Part shown: in pieces, positions 43,029-51,565 of the stretch
Numbering within the stretch: the first letter of the stretch is position 1
How the letters are laid out: each line of letters starts with the position of its first letter
Assembly: GCF_900120195.1 (NCBI RefSeq)
Contig: NZ_LT635539.1
Coordinates: 502,830 to 566,829, forward strand
DNA from: Blautia sp. Marseille-P3087
GTDB taxonomy: Bacteria > Bacillota > Clostridia > Lachnospirales > Lachnospiraceae
Direction of reading: 5' to 3'
DNA: 64,000 nucleotides
Program-made: the position numbers and the translations under genes
The notes under the pieces: model-generated
Seen by the model: only the letters and a program-made list of their open reading frames with translations
The model's database searches: none
What the model was told of the DNA's origin: nothing

Positions 43029-43057
43029 TATATACATTATGAAATGCTGCGCAGCAA
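43029..43057 (-). promoter_or_regulatory. Candidate promoter of metY copy 2
   Basis: Minus strand TTGCTG (43052-43057), 17-base spacer, TATATA (43029-43034), between the cysK stop and the MITE. Confidence 0.45.
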
Positions 43058-43059
43058 GA

Positions 43060-43992
43060 TTACTCTGTAAACAATGCTGTTGAATAATATCTGTCACCTG
43101 TATCCGGAAGAAGAGCTACGATTGTTTTACCTTTGTTTTCCGGACGTTTTGCCTGCTCGATTGCTGCATAGAGAGTCGCACCTGAGGAAATACCAACCAG
43201 GACACCTTCTTTCTTTGCAAGAAGTTTCGCTGTTGTAAAGCATACTTCGTTATCGATCGGCATAATCTCATCATAAACCTGTGTATTCAGCACTTCCGGA
43301 ACAAATCCTGCACCGATGCCCTGAATCTTATGTGGTCCGCCTTTTCCTTCGGAAAGTACCGGAGAAGTTGCCGGCTCCACTGCTACGATCTTGACATTCG
43401 GATTTTTCTCTTTCAGGTATTCACCTGTTCCGGTAAGTGTTCCGCCTGTACCAACACCTGCAATAAAGATATCTACCTTACCGTCTGTATCATTCCAGAT
43501 CTCAGGACCTGTGGTAGCTTTATGTGCTGCCGGGTTTGCAGGGTTTACAAACTGTCCAGGAATAAAACTGTTCGGAATCTCTTTTGCAAGTTCATCTGCT
43601 TTTGCGATAGCACCTTTCATTCCCTTGGCACCTTCTGTAAGAACCAGCTCTGCTCCGTATGCTTTCAGGATATTTCTACGTTCGATACTCATTGTCTCAG
43701 GCATTGTAAGAATGATTCTGTATCCTTTCGCTGCTGCGATGGATGCGAGTCCGATACCTGTATTTCCGGAAGTAGGCTCGATGATTACGGAACCTTCTTT
43801 CAGAAGTCCTTTTGCTTCTGCATCTTCGATCATAGCTTTTGCAATTCTGTCCTTAACGCTTCCTGCCGGATTGAAGTACTCAAGCTTTACAAGTACTGTT
43901 GCTTCCAGTCCAAGCTCTTTCTCTATATTTGTTACTTCTACCAGTGGAGTGTTGCCGATCAGTCCAAGGGTTCCTTTATAAATGTTTGCCAT
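43060..43992 (-). CDS. cysK: Cysteine synthase (O-acetylserine sulfhydrylase)
   Basis: A 310-residue fold-type II PLP enzyme. [10 protein letters not shown] holds the PLP lysine; [10 protein letters not shown] and [14 protein letters not shown] bind substrate and phosphate. It makes cysteine from O-acetylserine and sulfide. [19 protein letters not shown] begins at the ATG 43992, preceded by AAAGGTGG. The promoter has the sulfur operator just downstream of its -10. CysK also acts as corepressor partner of CymR in some Gram-positives, which would fit the neighbouring Rrf2 gene. Confidence 0.95.
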   Translation of the reverse strand: MANIYKGTLGLIGNTPLVEVTNIEKELGLEATVLVKLEYFNPAGSVKDRIAKAMIEDAEAKGLLKEGSVIIEPTSGNTGIGLASIAAAKGYRIILTMPETMSIERRNILKAYGAELVLTEGAKGMKGAIAKADELAKEIPNSFIPGQFVNPANPAAHKATTGPEIWNDTDGKVDIFIAGVGTGGTLTGTGEYLKEKNPNVKIVAVEPATSPVLSEGKGGPHKIQGIGAGFVPEVLNTQVYDEIMPIDNEVCFTTAKLLAKKEGVLVGISSGATLYAAIEQAKRPENKGKTIVALLPDTGDRYYSTALFTE

Positions 43993-44031
43993 AATAGTTA
44001 CCACCTTTCCCTGTATTTTCATCTTGTTTTA

Positions 44032-44056
44032 TTAACATACCTCTTTGATATGTTTA
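44032..44056. promoter_or_regulatory. Sulfur operator, cysK copy
   Basis: TTAACATAC, seven bases, ATATGTTTA, immediately downstream of the cysK -10 hexamer. Confidence 0.75.
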
Positions 44057-44058
44057 GT

Positions 44059-44087
44059 ATGTTATTCTATTTTTAATAAATTGTCAA
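44059..44087 (-). promoter_or_regulatory. cysK promoter
   Basis: Minus strand TTGACA (44082-44087), 17-base spacer, TAACAT (44059-44064). Confidence 0.7.
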
Positions 44088-44104
44088 TAGGTTTTGGAAA
44101 AAAA

Positions 44105-44133
44105 TTGAACTTTTTTCGATGCTATAGTATAAT
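44105..44133 (+). promoter_or_regulatory. cbiK promoter
   Basis: TTGAAC (44105-44110), 17-base spacer, TATAAT (44128-44133), 41 bp before cbiK and divergent from the cysK promoter. Confidence 0.75.
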
Positions 44134-44174
44134 CCTGATTACGCGAAAATTTATTTTAGGAGAATACATTTATT

Positions 44175-44972
44175 ATGGAACATCAATCCCCAAAAGCAAT
44201 TCTGGTTGTCAGCTTCGGCACCAGTTATGAAGCTTCACGAAAAGCAACGATAGAAATAATCGAACAGGATATTGCAGATGCATTTCCTGATCACAGAATC
44301 TATCATGCATGGACCAGTAAATTTATCATCTCTATTCTGAAAAAAAGAGACAGTATTTCCATTCCTACTGTGTGTGAAGCAATGGAACAGATGATTCATG
44401 ATGGCATTCGGTCACTCATCGTTCAACCCACACATATTCTGGATGGCATTGAAAACAACGTTATGAAAGAGGCAGTTCTTTCTTATAAAGATTCTTTTGA
44501 TCAGATTGTTTTCGGTGCTCCACTTCTTGCCACTTCAGAGGACGAAACACGTGCGATTGCAGCTGTAACTTCTGAATTTAAAAACTTAAAAGAAACGGAC
44601 GCTCTTGTCCTTATGGGACATGGCACCACTCATCAGATAAATACTGCTTATGCAGAACTTGACCGGCATTTCAAATCACTTGGACATTCCAATGTCTTTA
44701 TCGGAACAGTCGAGGCCGATCCGACTATTCATAATCTTGTGAAGGAAGTAACTGCCTTCCATCCAACCGGTATTTATCTGACACCTTTTATGATCGTTGC
44801 AGGAGATCACGCACATAATGACATGGCAGGAGATGCTCCGGATTCATGGGTCAGTCAGTTTAGCTCTGCCGGCTTTGAAGTATGTCCCGTCCTGAAAGGC
44901 CTCGGTGAGTACCCAGGCATACGTGCGCTCTTTGTAGAACATGTAAAAGAAGCAATCTCTGCACTTTATTAA
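44175..44972 (+). CDS. cbiK: Sirohydrochlorin cobaltochelatase CbiK
   Basis: A 265-residue anaerobic cobaltochelatase inserting Co2+ into sirohydrochlorin, the entry to the early-cobalt corrin pathway. Metal-binding histidines lie in LVLMGHGTTHQINTAY and FMIVAGDHAHNDMAGD, and the conserved glutamate in GTVEADPT. AILVVSFGTSYEASRKATI is the usual start. There is no signal peptide, so it is cytoplasmic. Some CbiK proteins also insert iron to give siroheme, which this organism needs for its sulfite reductase. It is alone on the plus strand. Confidence 0.95.
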   Translation: MEHQSPKAILVVSFGTSYEASRKATIEIIEQDIADAFPDHRIYHAWTSKFIISILKKRDSISIPTVCEAMEQMIHDGIRSLIVQPTHILDGIENNVMKEAVLSYKDSFDQIVFGAPLLATSEDETRAIAAVTSEFKNLKETDALVLMGHGTTHQINTAYAELDRHFKSLGHSNVFIGTVEADPTIHNLVKEVTAFHPTGIYLTPFMIVAGDHAHNDMAGDAPDSWVSQFSSAGFEVCPVLKGLGEYPGIRALFVEHVKEAISALY

Positions 44973-44984
44973 TTATCAGTACAC

Positions 44985-45029
44985 AAAAAGGTCCGGATTC
45001 CGAATATATCAGATGATCCAGACCTTTTT
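44985..45029. terminator. Bidirectional terminator between cbiK and the MFS gene
   Basis: AAAAAGGTCCGGAT pairs with ATCCAGACCTTTTT with one mismatch; T runs on both strands. Confidence 0.85.
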
Positions 45030-45055
45030 CTGTCTTTTTCTAATTTGATTCAATT

Positions 45056-46240
45056 TCAGGTATCCTGCCGACTCTTTTTGCAGATCTGTATTCCCGCCAG
45101 AAGCAGAATCGGAAATACGATTGCAGCAAAAATTCCCATTCGCAGATTATTTCCAAGATTACTTGAAACAAATCCTGCCAGTGTCGGACCTCCGGAGCAT
45201 CCAAGATCCCCCGCCAGCGCAAGCAGTGCAAACATTGCTGTACCGCCGCCCCGTATCGATGCCGATGCAATACTGAATGTACCCGGCCACATAATTCCTA
45301 CAGAAAATCCACAGATTGCACAGCCCAACAGACTGAGCAGAGGATTCGGTACAAAAGAAATACAAAGATAGGAAATCACACAAAGTATACTACTGTATGT
45401 CATGAATCTCTTCAAATCGATTTTTTCACCGTATTTACCATAAAGAAGCCTTGCCAGCCCCATCAAAAAAGCAAATGACATCGGACCTGCGAGATCTCCC
45501 ACAGTTTTACTTACTTTCAGGCCCTCTTCCGCAAAAGTAGATGCCCACTGGCTGACAGCCTGTTCACTGGCTCCTGCACAGGTCATCATCAGCATTACCA
45601 CCCAGAAAATCTTTTTACCAAAAAGTTCACGGATCGTAAGCCCTTTCTCACCCTCTTCATGCAGCGAATAGATTGGTGAAAACAGAAAGACGATTCCATT
45701 CAGCACCGGAATAACTGCCCAGATACGTGCAAGGATCTTCCAGTTTTCAATTCCCATCGTACTGAAAAAAATAGTTGAAATCAGTACTACTCCGACATGT
45801 CCCCAACAATAAAACGAATGCAGAAGGCTCATTGCTTTTTCTTTATTATCTGTCGGACATGCCTCTATGATCGGACTGATCAATACTTCAAGCAAGCCTC
45901 CACCTACTGCATAAATGGCAACAGCAATCAGGATTCCGGCAAAAGGATCTGCTGTAAGCTCCGGAAGCAATGTCAATGCCAAAAGGCCGACTGCTGAACA
46001 AATATGCGCGATCGTCACCGATGCTTTGTATCCGATTCGGTCTACAAATCCTGCAGACAAAAGATCGATCAGAAGCTGGATTATAAAGTTGATCGTGATC
46101 AGAAGTGTAATCTTTGACAGCGGAATCTGGTATGTCTTCTGAAACGTTACAAATAATAATGGTACAAAGTTATTGACGATTGCCTGCACAATATATCCTA
46201 CAAAACAGGCATACATCGTTCTTTTATAAGATGTTTTCAT
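45056..46240 (-). CDS. MFS transporter
   Basis: A 394-residue integral membrane protein with about 12 hydrophobic segments, starting MKTSYKRTMYACFVGYIVQAIVNNFVPLLFVTF. It has DRIGYKASV between helices 2 and 3 as in the major facilitator A-motif, and a central loop YSLHEEGEKGLTIRELFGKK. The substrate is unknown; co-transcription with fruK suggests a sugar, but this is weak evidence. ATG follows GGAGAAA, 31 bp after fruK. Confidence 0.85.
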   Translation of the reverse strand: MKTSYKRTMYACFVGYIVQAIVNNFVPLLFVTFQKTYQIPLSKITLLITINFIIQLLIDLLSAGFVDRIGYKASVTIAHICSAVGLLALTLLPELTADPFAGILIAVAIYAVGGGLLEVLISPIIEACPTDNKEKAMSLLHSFYCWGHVGVVLISTIFFSTMGIENWKILARIWAVIPVLNGIVFLFSPIYSLHEEGEKGLTIRELFGKKIFWVVMLMMTCAGASEQAVSQWASTFAEEGLKVSKTVGDLAGPMSFAFLMGLARLLYGKYGEKIDLKRFMTYSSILCVISYLCISFVPNPLLSLLGCAICGFSVGIMWPGTFSIASASIRGGGTAMFALLALAGDLGCSGGPTLAGFVSSNLGNNLRMGIFAAIVFPILLLAGIQICKKSRQDT

Positions 46241-46271
46241 TATTTCTCCATTTGTTTTAAATCTCTTTCTG

Positions 46272-47201
46272 TCATAACATCTGCATCCTGACTTCCGGCA
46301 TCAGTTGTTCTATCAGCGCGCTGTCCGGTGGTTTCGTACCGACAGTTATTACAGCACCTGCTGACACAGCCATGCAAAGTCTTACCATTTCTTTTTCAGA
46401 AAGCTTTCTGTCATGGGCATATGCCAGTGCAGCCACCATTGCATCTCCGGCACCAACTGTGGAATGTGCTTTCACTGGCAAAGCAGGACAGTTTATCTTA
46501 TAGTTTTCTCCTGCAAAAACAGCTCCGTCTTTTCCCATAGAAACTGCCACTGTCTGTATTCCTTTTTCGTGGAAGTTTTCTGCGGTTTCAATAATTTCGT
46601 AAACAGTCAGAACGTGATCTGTGCCAGTGTATTCTTCAAGTTCCGATCGATTTGGTTTTATTATATCCGGAACTGCCTTTAATGCCAGCCGAAACAATTC
46701 TCCATCTGCATCCAAAAGAACTTTGCCGCCCTTTTTATGGACACATTCTGTAATCTCTGCATAGATAGTTTTTCTGACTCCGCCTGGAACACTTCCCGCA
46801 AGAACGACCAGTGTCTCATTGTCTGTATACGTACAGATTTTCTGAATCAGTGCTTCTGTCTGATTTTCCGTAATTGCCGGTCCCGGTTCATTGAGTTCAG
46901 TCACACCTCCGACACAGTCAAAAATTTTTGTGTTGGTTCTCGTATCTCCATCCACATAGATAAAATCATGACGGATATTCCGGGCATTTAATACATTTTC
47001 GATTGTCTTGCCGGTATTTCCTCCAAGGAACCCCATAGCAAGACTTTCCCCTCCAAGCGCATGGATCGTTTTGGAAACATTAATTCCCTTGCCGCCGGCA
47101 TCATACTCGATCCGCCGGATACGATTCAGAGCGTATGGCTGAAATTTGTCAACCTCCACCGTCTTGTCGATTGCCGGATTCATTGTTACTGTTATAATCA
47201 T
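46272..47201 (-). CDS. fruK: 1-phosphofructokinase family (PfkB) sugar kinase
   Basis: A 309-residue ribokinase-fold enzyme. IITVTMNPAIDKTVEVDKF, YDAGGKGINVSKTIHALGG and the catalytic HSTVGAGDAMVAALAYA (anion hole and aspartate) fit FruK or tagatose-6-phosphate kinase (LacC). No fructose phosphotransferase genes adjoin, so the exact sugar phosphate is uncertain. It lies between the NEAT-like gene (18 bp) and the MFS gene, in the same direction. Confidence 0.85.
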   Translation of the reverse strand: MIITVTMNPAIDKTVEVDKFQPYALNRIRRIEYDAGGKGINVSKTIHALGGESLAMGFLGGNTGKTIENVLNARNIRHDFIYVDGDTRTNTKIFDCVGGVTELNEPGPAITENQTEALIQKICTYTDNETLVVLAGSVPGGVRKTIYAEITECVHKKGGKVLLDADGELFRLALKAVPDIIKPNRSELEEYTGTDHVLTVYEIIETAENFHEKGIQTVAVSMGKDGAVFAGENYKINCPALPVKAHSTVGAGDAMVAALAYAHDRKLSEKEMVRLCMAVSAGAVITVGTKPPDSALIEQLMPEVRMQML

Positions 47202-47219
47202 TTTTTACTCCTGTAACTT

Positions 47220-47741
47220 TTAGCAGCGATTTCTTTTGTTTACGAAATAATTAAGGATTCCGCCTCCGACAATGATCACCATTGCCACTGCTACGACACG
47301 TTTGGCCGCCTCCTGCGGAAGCTGACTCTTAGATCCGATAGAATCTGAATAAAAAGTCAGATTATAGTCGATCTCATGTGGTGCTCCCATTGCAGTGGTA
47401 TCTGCGATTACAGGCATTGCCTCATCCATGGAAAGCACCGGAATCTCAAAGACGGAATTCATTCCTTCTTCATTTGTCGGAAGATATTTCTCTCCATCCA
47501 CGATCATGTAATCATAATTGGAACTGCTCCACTGAATCTGGGCATATGCCTTCCCGTCTTCTACCGTAAGGATCGTCGGGGAAGTTACACTTGCCTTACC
47601 ACTTCCACCTTCAAGATCTACCTGTATGGAATATTCCCCGTCCTCTTTATCGACTGACATTACATCCGCCTGACATACACCGGAAAAAGCTACAATCCCT
47701 GTAAATGCCGCCGCAAGCAGCCAGGTAATTTTTTTCTTCAT
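47220..47741 (-). CDS. Secreted, C-terminally anchored NEAT-like protein
   Basis: A 173-residue protein with signal peptide MKKKITWLLAAAFTGIVAFSGVCQA, a beta-rich domain of about 110 residues and a C-terminal membrane helix (AVAMVIIVGGGILNYFV) ending NKRNRC. The domain (DGEYSIQVDLEGGSGKASV, VEDGKAYAQIQWSSSNYDYMIVDGEKYLP, FEIPVLSMDEAMPVIADTT, HEIDYNLTFYSDSI) resembles NEAT or related Ig-like ligand-binding modules that hold heme. It is divergent from cbiL and an ABC transporter, so a tetrapyrrole or cobalt ligand is possible. I do not recognise it firmly. Confidence 0.6.
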   Translation of the reverse strand: MKKKITWLLAAAFTGIVAFSGVCQADVMSVDKEDGEYSIQVDLEGGSGKASVTSPTILTVEDGKAYAQIQWSSSNYDYMIVDGEKYLPTNEEGMNSVFEIPVLSMDEAMPVIADTTAMGAPHEIDYNLTFYSDSIGSKSQLPQEAAKRVVAVAMVIIVGGGILNYFVNKRNRC

Positions 47742-47774
47742 AATTTATTACTCCATTTTCTCATTTTCTCACCT

Positions 47775-47826
47775 AATATAACACAGCAAATCTTACATTG
47801 CAAACACTATACACTTCTAGTATAAT
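47775..47826. promoter_or_regulatory. Divergent promoters sharing one -35
   Basis: The palindrome TTGCAA (47798-47803) serves both strands: plus strand 17 bases to TATAAT (47821-47826) for cbiL, minus strand 17 bases to TATATT (47775-47780) for the NEAT-like gene. Confidence 0.65.
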
Positions 47827-47877
47827 AAAAAGAATGTGATTTAAATTAATCTTAAAATTATCAGGAGGATTTGTATA

Positions 47878-48564
47878 ATGAAAGGAACTTTATTTGGAGT
47901 TGGCGTCGGACCTGGAGATCCGGAATTAATGACACTGAAAGCAGTACGTATGATCCGTGAAAACGAGGTCATTGCAGTACCGGGTGCTGATGTCAGAGAA
48001 ACCGTTGCTTATAAAATTGCTGTTCAGGCAGTACCGGAGCTTGCAGATAAGGAACTTCTTCCAATCTACATGCCGATGACCCATGATGCCGAAGAACTGG
48101 AACTCAATCATGCAAAAGGAGCCAAGACTCTTGAATCTTATCTGGATCAGGGAAAAAATATTGTTTTCCTGACTCTCGGGGATCCATGTGTTTATTCTAC
48201 ATTTTCCTATCTGCAGCATCGTGTGGAAGCAGACGGATATCATACAGAACTTGTCAGCGGAATCACTTCTTTTTGTGCAGCCGCAGCTCGCCTGAATATT
48301 TCTCTGTCCGAGTGGAATGAACAGCTTCATATCATTCCAGCCGTTCACCGTCTGGACAATGAACTGACAGAATCCGGAAATTATATTCTGATGAAATCCG
48401 GCAAAAAAATGAATCAGGTAAAGGAAATCCTGTCACGAAGCGGTAAGGATGTTCTGATGGTTGAAAACTGTGGTATGCCGGATGAGCATATTTACCACAG
48501 CGTAGAAGAAATCCCGGATGATGCTGGATACTATTCTCTGATCATTGCAAAGGAGCACAAATGA
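47878..48564 (+). CDS. cbiL: Precorrin-2/cobalt-factor II C20-methyltransferase
   Basis: A 228-residue SAM-dependent methyltransferase of corrin synthesis. LFGVGVGPGDPELMTLKAVRMI is the N-terminal binding loop; FLTLGDPCVYSTFSYLQ and LVSGITSFCAAAARLN are the substrate and SAM motifs of CbiL/CobI. With CbiK in the window, cobalt-factor II is the likely substrate. It is separated from the main corrin operon and instead overlaps an ABC transporter gene by ATGA. Confidence 0.93.
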   Translation: MKGTLFGVGVGPGDPELMTLKAVRMIRENEVIAVPGADVRETVAYKIAVQAVPELADKELLPIYMPMTHDAEELELNHAKGAKTLESYLDQGKNIVFLTLGDPCVYSTFSYLQHRVEADGYHTELVSGITSFCAAAARLNISLSEWNEQLHIIPAVHRLDNELTESGNYILMKSGKKMNQVKEILSRSGKDVLMVENCGMPDEHIYHSVEEIPDDAGYYSLIIAKEHK

Positions 48565-49403
48565 TCGAAACCAGAAATCTGACAAAAACTTTTGACAATT
48601 TCACGGCCGTAGATTCTCTGGATCTGAAAATTGAGACCGGAGAGTTTTTCGGTCTTCTCGGTCCCAACGGTGCCGGTAAGACAACAACGATCAGTCTTCT
48701 CTCAACCCTCCTGCTTCCTACAAAGGGCGAGATTCTGATCGATGGTCAGAAACTTACCCGAAACCGTCCGGATCTCAAGCGCAAGATCAGTGTGATCACG
48801 CAGGAATATTCCATGCGTCAGGATATGAATATGGACGAGATCATGGAATACCAGGGTCGGCTTTATTTTATGCCTCGTAAGGAGATCAAACGACGCACGG
48901 AAGAGCTGCTGGAATTCTGTGATCTGATCAAATTCCGCAAACGTACAGTACGTAAACTTTCCGGCGGTATGAAACGTAAGCTGATGGTTTGTCGTGCACT
49001 TCTGACAGATCCGGAAATTCTGCTTCTTGATGAACCGACTGCCGGTATGGATGCATTGTCCCGTCGTCAGATGTGGAATCTTCTCCGCAAACTGAACGGC
49101 AAAAATCTGACTATCCTGCTCACAACACATTATATGGAGGAAGCACAGAATCTCTGCAGCCGTGTAGCACTGATGGATCATGGCAAACTGGAGGAAGTCA
49201 GCACACCATCTGCCCTGATAAACAGTCTTGGTAATTATACTGTAGATGAATTTTCAGGTGATGAAACAAAAAGTCACTATTTCCACACCCGTGAAGAAGC
49301 GATTGCCTATCTCTCCGGTCTTTCCGGTCAGGCTTCCTTACGTGAAACAACGCTGGAGGATGTTTTTGTCGAACGTGCCGGCAGACATCTGATGCCATCA
49401 TAG
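48561..49403 (+). CDS. ABC-2 type transporter ATP-binding protein
   Basis: A 280-residue ATPase of the NodI/DrrA type: Walker A GPNGAGKTTT, Q-loop TQEYSMR, signature LSGGMKRKL, Walker B LLLDEPTAGMD, switch LTTHYMEEA. The C-terminal extension (about 215-280) ends RETTLEDVFVERAGRHLMPS as in exporters of this group. Its ATG overlaps the cbiL stop. The cargo is unknown; coupling to cbiL hints at a corrinoid, tetrapyrrole or cobalt link, which is inference only. Confidence 0.9.
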   Translation: MIETRNLTKTFDNFTAVDSLDLKIETGEFFGLLGPNGAGKTTTISLLSTLLLPTKGEILIDGQKLTRNRPDLKRKISVITQEYSMRQDMNMDEIMEYQGRLYFMPRKEIKRRTEELLEFCDLIKFRKRTVRKLSGGMKRKLMVCRALLTDPEILLLDEPTAGMDALSRRQMWNLLRKLNGKNLTILLTTHYMEEAQNLCSRVALMDHGKLEEVSTPSALINSLGNYTVDEFSGDETKSHYFHTREEAIAYLSGLSGQASLRETTLEDVFVERAGRHLMPS

Positions 49404-49415
49404 GGGGGACTGAGT

Positions 49416-50147
49416 ATGGGAATTATTACAATTTTATGGGAAAAATGGGTGGAATTTCGAAGAGATTTTTATAAAATCACTCTGGCCGCGATGATTGCAC
49501 CTCTGATGTATCTTGTTGTATTCGGAATGGGTATCCAGACGATATCGCACGGAGAACCATATCTTAACTTTCTGATTCCGGGTGTCGTCTCACTGACAAC
49601 TATGAACGGAAGTTTTAATGCAATCGCGCAGAATCTGAATGTACAGCGTCTTTATGAAAAGGCATTTGACCAGGTTATGATCTCACCGACACCTCTGTGG
49701 CAGTTTATCGCAGGACAGATCATCGGTGGAAGTCTCCGTGGTTTTTATGCCGGTGGAGTGATCCTGATTCTGACACTGCCGATTGATACAGGTCTGATCT
49801 TTAATGGATGGTCTTTTCTGATCATGTTTTTGAATGGTGCTGTCTTTTCTGCAATCGGTGTTGTGGTTTCTTTCCTTGCAAAGAACCATGCAGATGTGCC
49901 GCGTTTTTCGAATTATATCATTATGCCGATGGCATATCTCTGTAATACATTTTTTTCTACGGAAAAGCTGCCTGGGATTCTCGGAAAGTTTGTGTCTGCG
50001 CTTCCGCTTTCACAGACCAGCCATATGATCCGAAGTATTTCCGCAGGGGAAGGCCTTCAGATGACGGGAATCGCCGTACTGGGGGCATATCTCGTGGTGT
50101 TTACTGCGATTGCATCGTGGTTTATATATAAAAAGAAGAATCTGTAA
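49416..50147 (+). CDS. ABC-2 type transporter permease
   Basis: A 243-residue membrane protein with six predicted helices, matching the ABC-2 family (NodJ-like): FGMGIQTISHGEPYLNFLIPGVVSLTTMNGSFNAIAQNL-type residues and the C-terminal LPLSQTSHMIRS motif. It pairs with the ATPase encoded 12 bp upstream; a strong GGGGGG-containing site precedes the ATG. Families of this kind mostly export. Confidence 0.88.
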   Translation: MGIITILWEKWVEFRRDFYKITLAAMIAPLMYLVVFGMGIQTISHGEPYLNFLIPGVVSLTTMNGSFNAIAQNLNVQRLYEKAFDQVMISPTPLWQFIAGQIIGGSLRGFYAGGVILILTLPIDTGLIFNGWSFLIMFLNGAVFSAIGVVVSFLAKNHADVPRFSNYIIMPMAYLCNTFFSTEKLPGILGKFVSALPLSQTSHMIRSISAGEGLQMTGIAVLGAYLVVFTAIASWFIYKKKNL

Positions 50148-50684
50148 GGGTATTATTTACGAAAAGGCTACATGTATCTGTTCTGCCACAGGCTTCAGAG
50201 TTTTTGACAGTAGACTGCTCACGCAGTCATTCAGAAGAAAGGACAGGTTCTGTGCCAAAGCTGCGTTTTCTACTCAGAACATGCGCCTGTTTGCTGCCAG
50301 TCGCCCAAACTCGCCTGCGACTCAAACAGTGGGCTTGATGGCCGCAGCTGGCATGTTCTTCGCTACGAAAGCCTCGCTGACGGCGTAGAACCTGTTCTTT
50401 TTCTGAATCTACTGCTGAACTTAGCTGCTGTCATAATAAAAGTCAGCCAGGAAAGGCACATGCAGCCTTTTCTGTCCATTATACCTTACAAGGATTCCGG
50501 TAGCCGCAGGCGCAGTAGACTCGCTCCGAGCGGAACACCCTCGCTAGTTTGAATTTGCGGCTGATTTGTTGTCTGTTGAAAAAACAGGAAAGCTTCGTAC
50601 GATCTGTGAGTTCACTTCCGGACTCCGAAGCCTGTGATCGAACAGATCTTACGAAGCTTTCCGTAATTTCAACAACGCCTAAAA
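50148..50684. other. 537-bp highly structured gap, no gene seen
   Basis: This gap separates the convergent ABC-2 permease and vitamin B6 kinase genes. It holds two large dyads (listed separately). The intervening 50416-50556 has further short GC-rich inverted repeats such as CTCGCTCCGAGCG. No reading frame looks coding. Confidence 0.65.
50208..50415. repeat. Large nested inverted repeat C1
   Basis: CAGTAGA and CTACTG close a long stem. The left arm ATTCAGAAGAAAGGACAGGTTCT pairs (in two blocks) with AGAACCTGTTC and CTGAAT; inner arms AGAACATGC and GCATGTTCT continue it. The left arm carries an extra 14-base hairpin. It may be a mobile or RNA element. Confidence 0.55.
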
Positions 50685-50692
50685 TCAGCGGG
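50557..50692. repeat. Large inverted repeat C2, probable bidirectional terminator
   Basis: Arms of about 34 bp (50574-50607 and 50642-50674) containing GGAAAGCTTCGTA and TACGAAGCTTTCC pair almost perfectly; weaker pairing extends outwards. It directly follows the B6 kinase stop on the minus strand. Confidence 0.55.
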
Positions 50693-51548
50693 CTAACTCA
50701 TACAAATACTTCTCAAAACAAATTCCTTCATTGCGGTCTGTCTCTTCTTCAACCGCATCGCGTATCCCTTTTGCAAGAAAATTTACTGCTTTTCGGACAG
50801 ACTCCACCGTATCCGTTCCTTTCACCATCCCGGCACTTAACACCGACGCAAACAGATCTCCCGTTCCGGAATAACTTCCGCCATGCTTCTGTGCTTTTAT
50901 CCACTGGACAGAATCCCGGCTGCAGATCAGATTTCCCATCTCCTGCACGCCATCTTTTATCGGCAGATCAATCCCGGTAATGACTACTTCCGTCTCATAC
51001 GCTCTCGCAAGCTTATATCCCGTCTCCTCTACAAATCTCACCAGATCATTTTCTTCAAAATCACAAAGTTCTGTCCATACTTCATGTGCACGCTCCCTGC
51101 CATAAAGCAACAACAGCGCCTCCGTCAGATTTGGCGTAATCACAGCTGCTTTTTTCGCCAGAAAACGCATCTTCTCACAAAGCTCCTCTGTATAAATCGG
51201 GTATTCCTCTCCGTCGTCTCCCATTACAGGATCCACCAGAATCTTCACATTCTCTCCCCCGAACAGTGCTATAAACGACAAAACCTTATCCGCCTGTGCC
51301 GCATCCGCAAGAAACCCCGTATAGATTCCGTCTGGCTGAAAGTCAAGTTTCTTCCATTCATCCATAATCTTATCCATACGGTCTGTATAATCATCACAAA
51401 AATAGGACGGAAAACCTGTCTGGCAGCTCAGCACTGCAGTCGGCAGCGGACATGCCTGGATTCCCATCACAGAGATCACCGGAATTGCCGCTGTAAGAGA
51501 ACATTTTCCCAGTCCTGAAAGATCATTTAACACCGCAATTTTTTTCAA
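50685..51548 (-). CDS. Pyridoxal/pyridoxamine kinase
   Basis: A 287-residue ribokinase-fold B6 kinase. KKIAVLNDLSGLGKCSLTAAIPVISVMGIQACPLPTAVLS-type N-terminus, LVDPVMGDDG and the C-terminal GTGDLFASVLSAGMVKG fit PdxK/PdxY. It phosphorylates B6 vitamers to give PLP, which many enzymes in this window use. The TTG at 51548 is chosen because AGGAG is eight bases upstream; a TTG two codons earlier is too close. It is divergent from a MocR regulator, a usual arrangement for PdxR control. Confidence 0.87.
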   Translation of the reverse strand: MKKIAVLNDLSGLGKCSLTAAIPVISVMGIQACPLPTAVLSCQTGFPSYFCDDYTDRMDKIMDEWKKLDFQPDGIYTGFLADAAQADKVLSFIALFGGENVKILVDPVMGDDGEEYPIYTEELCEKMRFLAKKAAVITPNLTEALLLLYGRERAHEVWTELCDFEENDLVRFVEETGYKLARAYETEVVITGIDLPIKDGVQEMGNLICSRDSVQWIKAQKHGGSYSGTGDLFASVLSAGMVKGTDTVESVRKAVNFLAKGIRDAVEEETDRNEGICFEKYLYELAR

Positions 51549-51565
51549 TCTCAATTCTCCTTATC

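Noticed and set aside
44134..44174. Cobalamin riboswitch upstream of cbiK or cbiL
   Set aside because: Predicted leaders are only about 40-50 bases and lack the B12 box; too short for the riboswitch.
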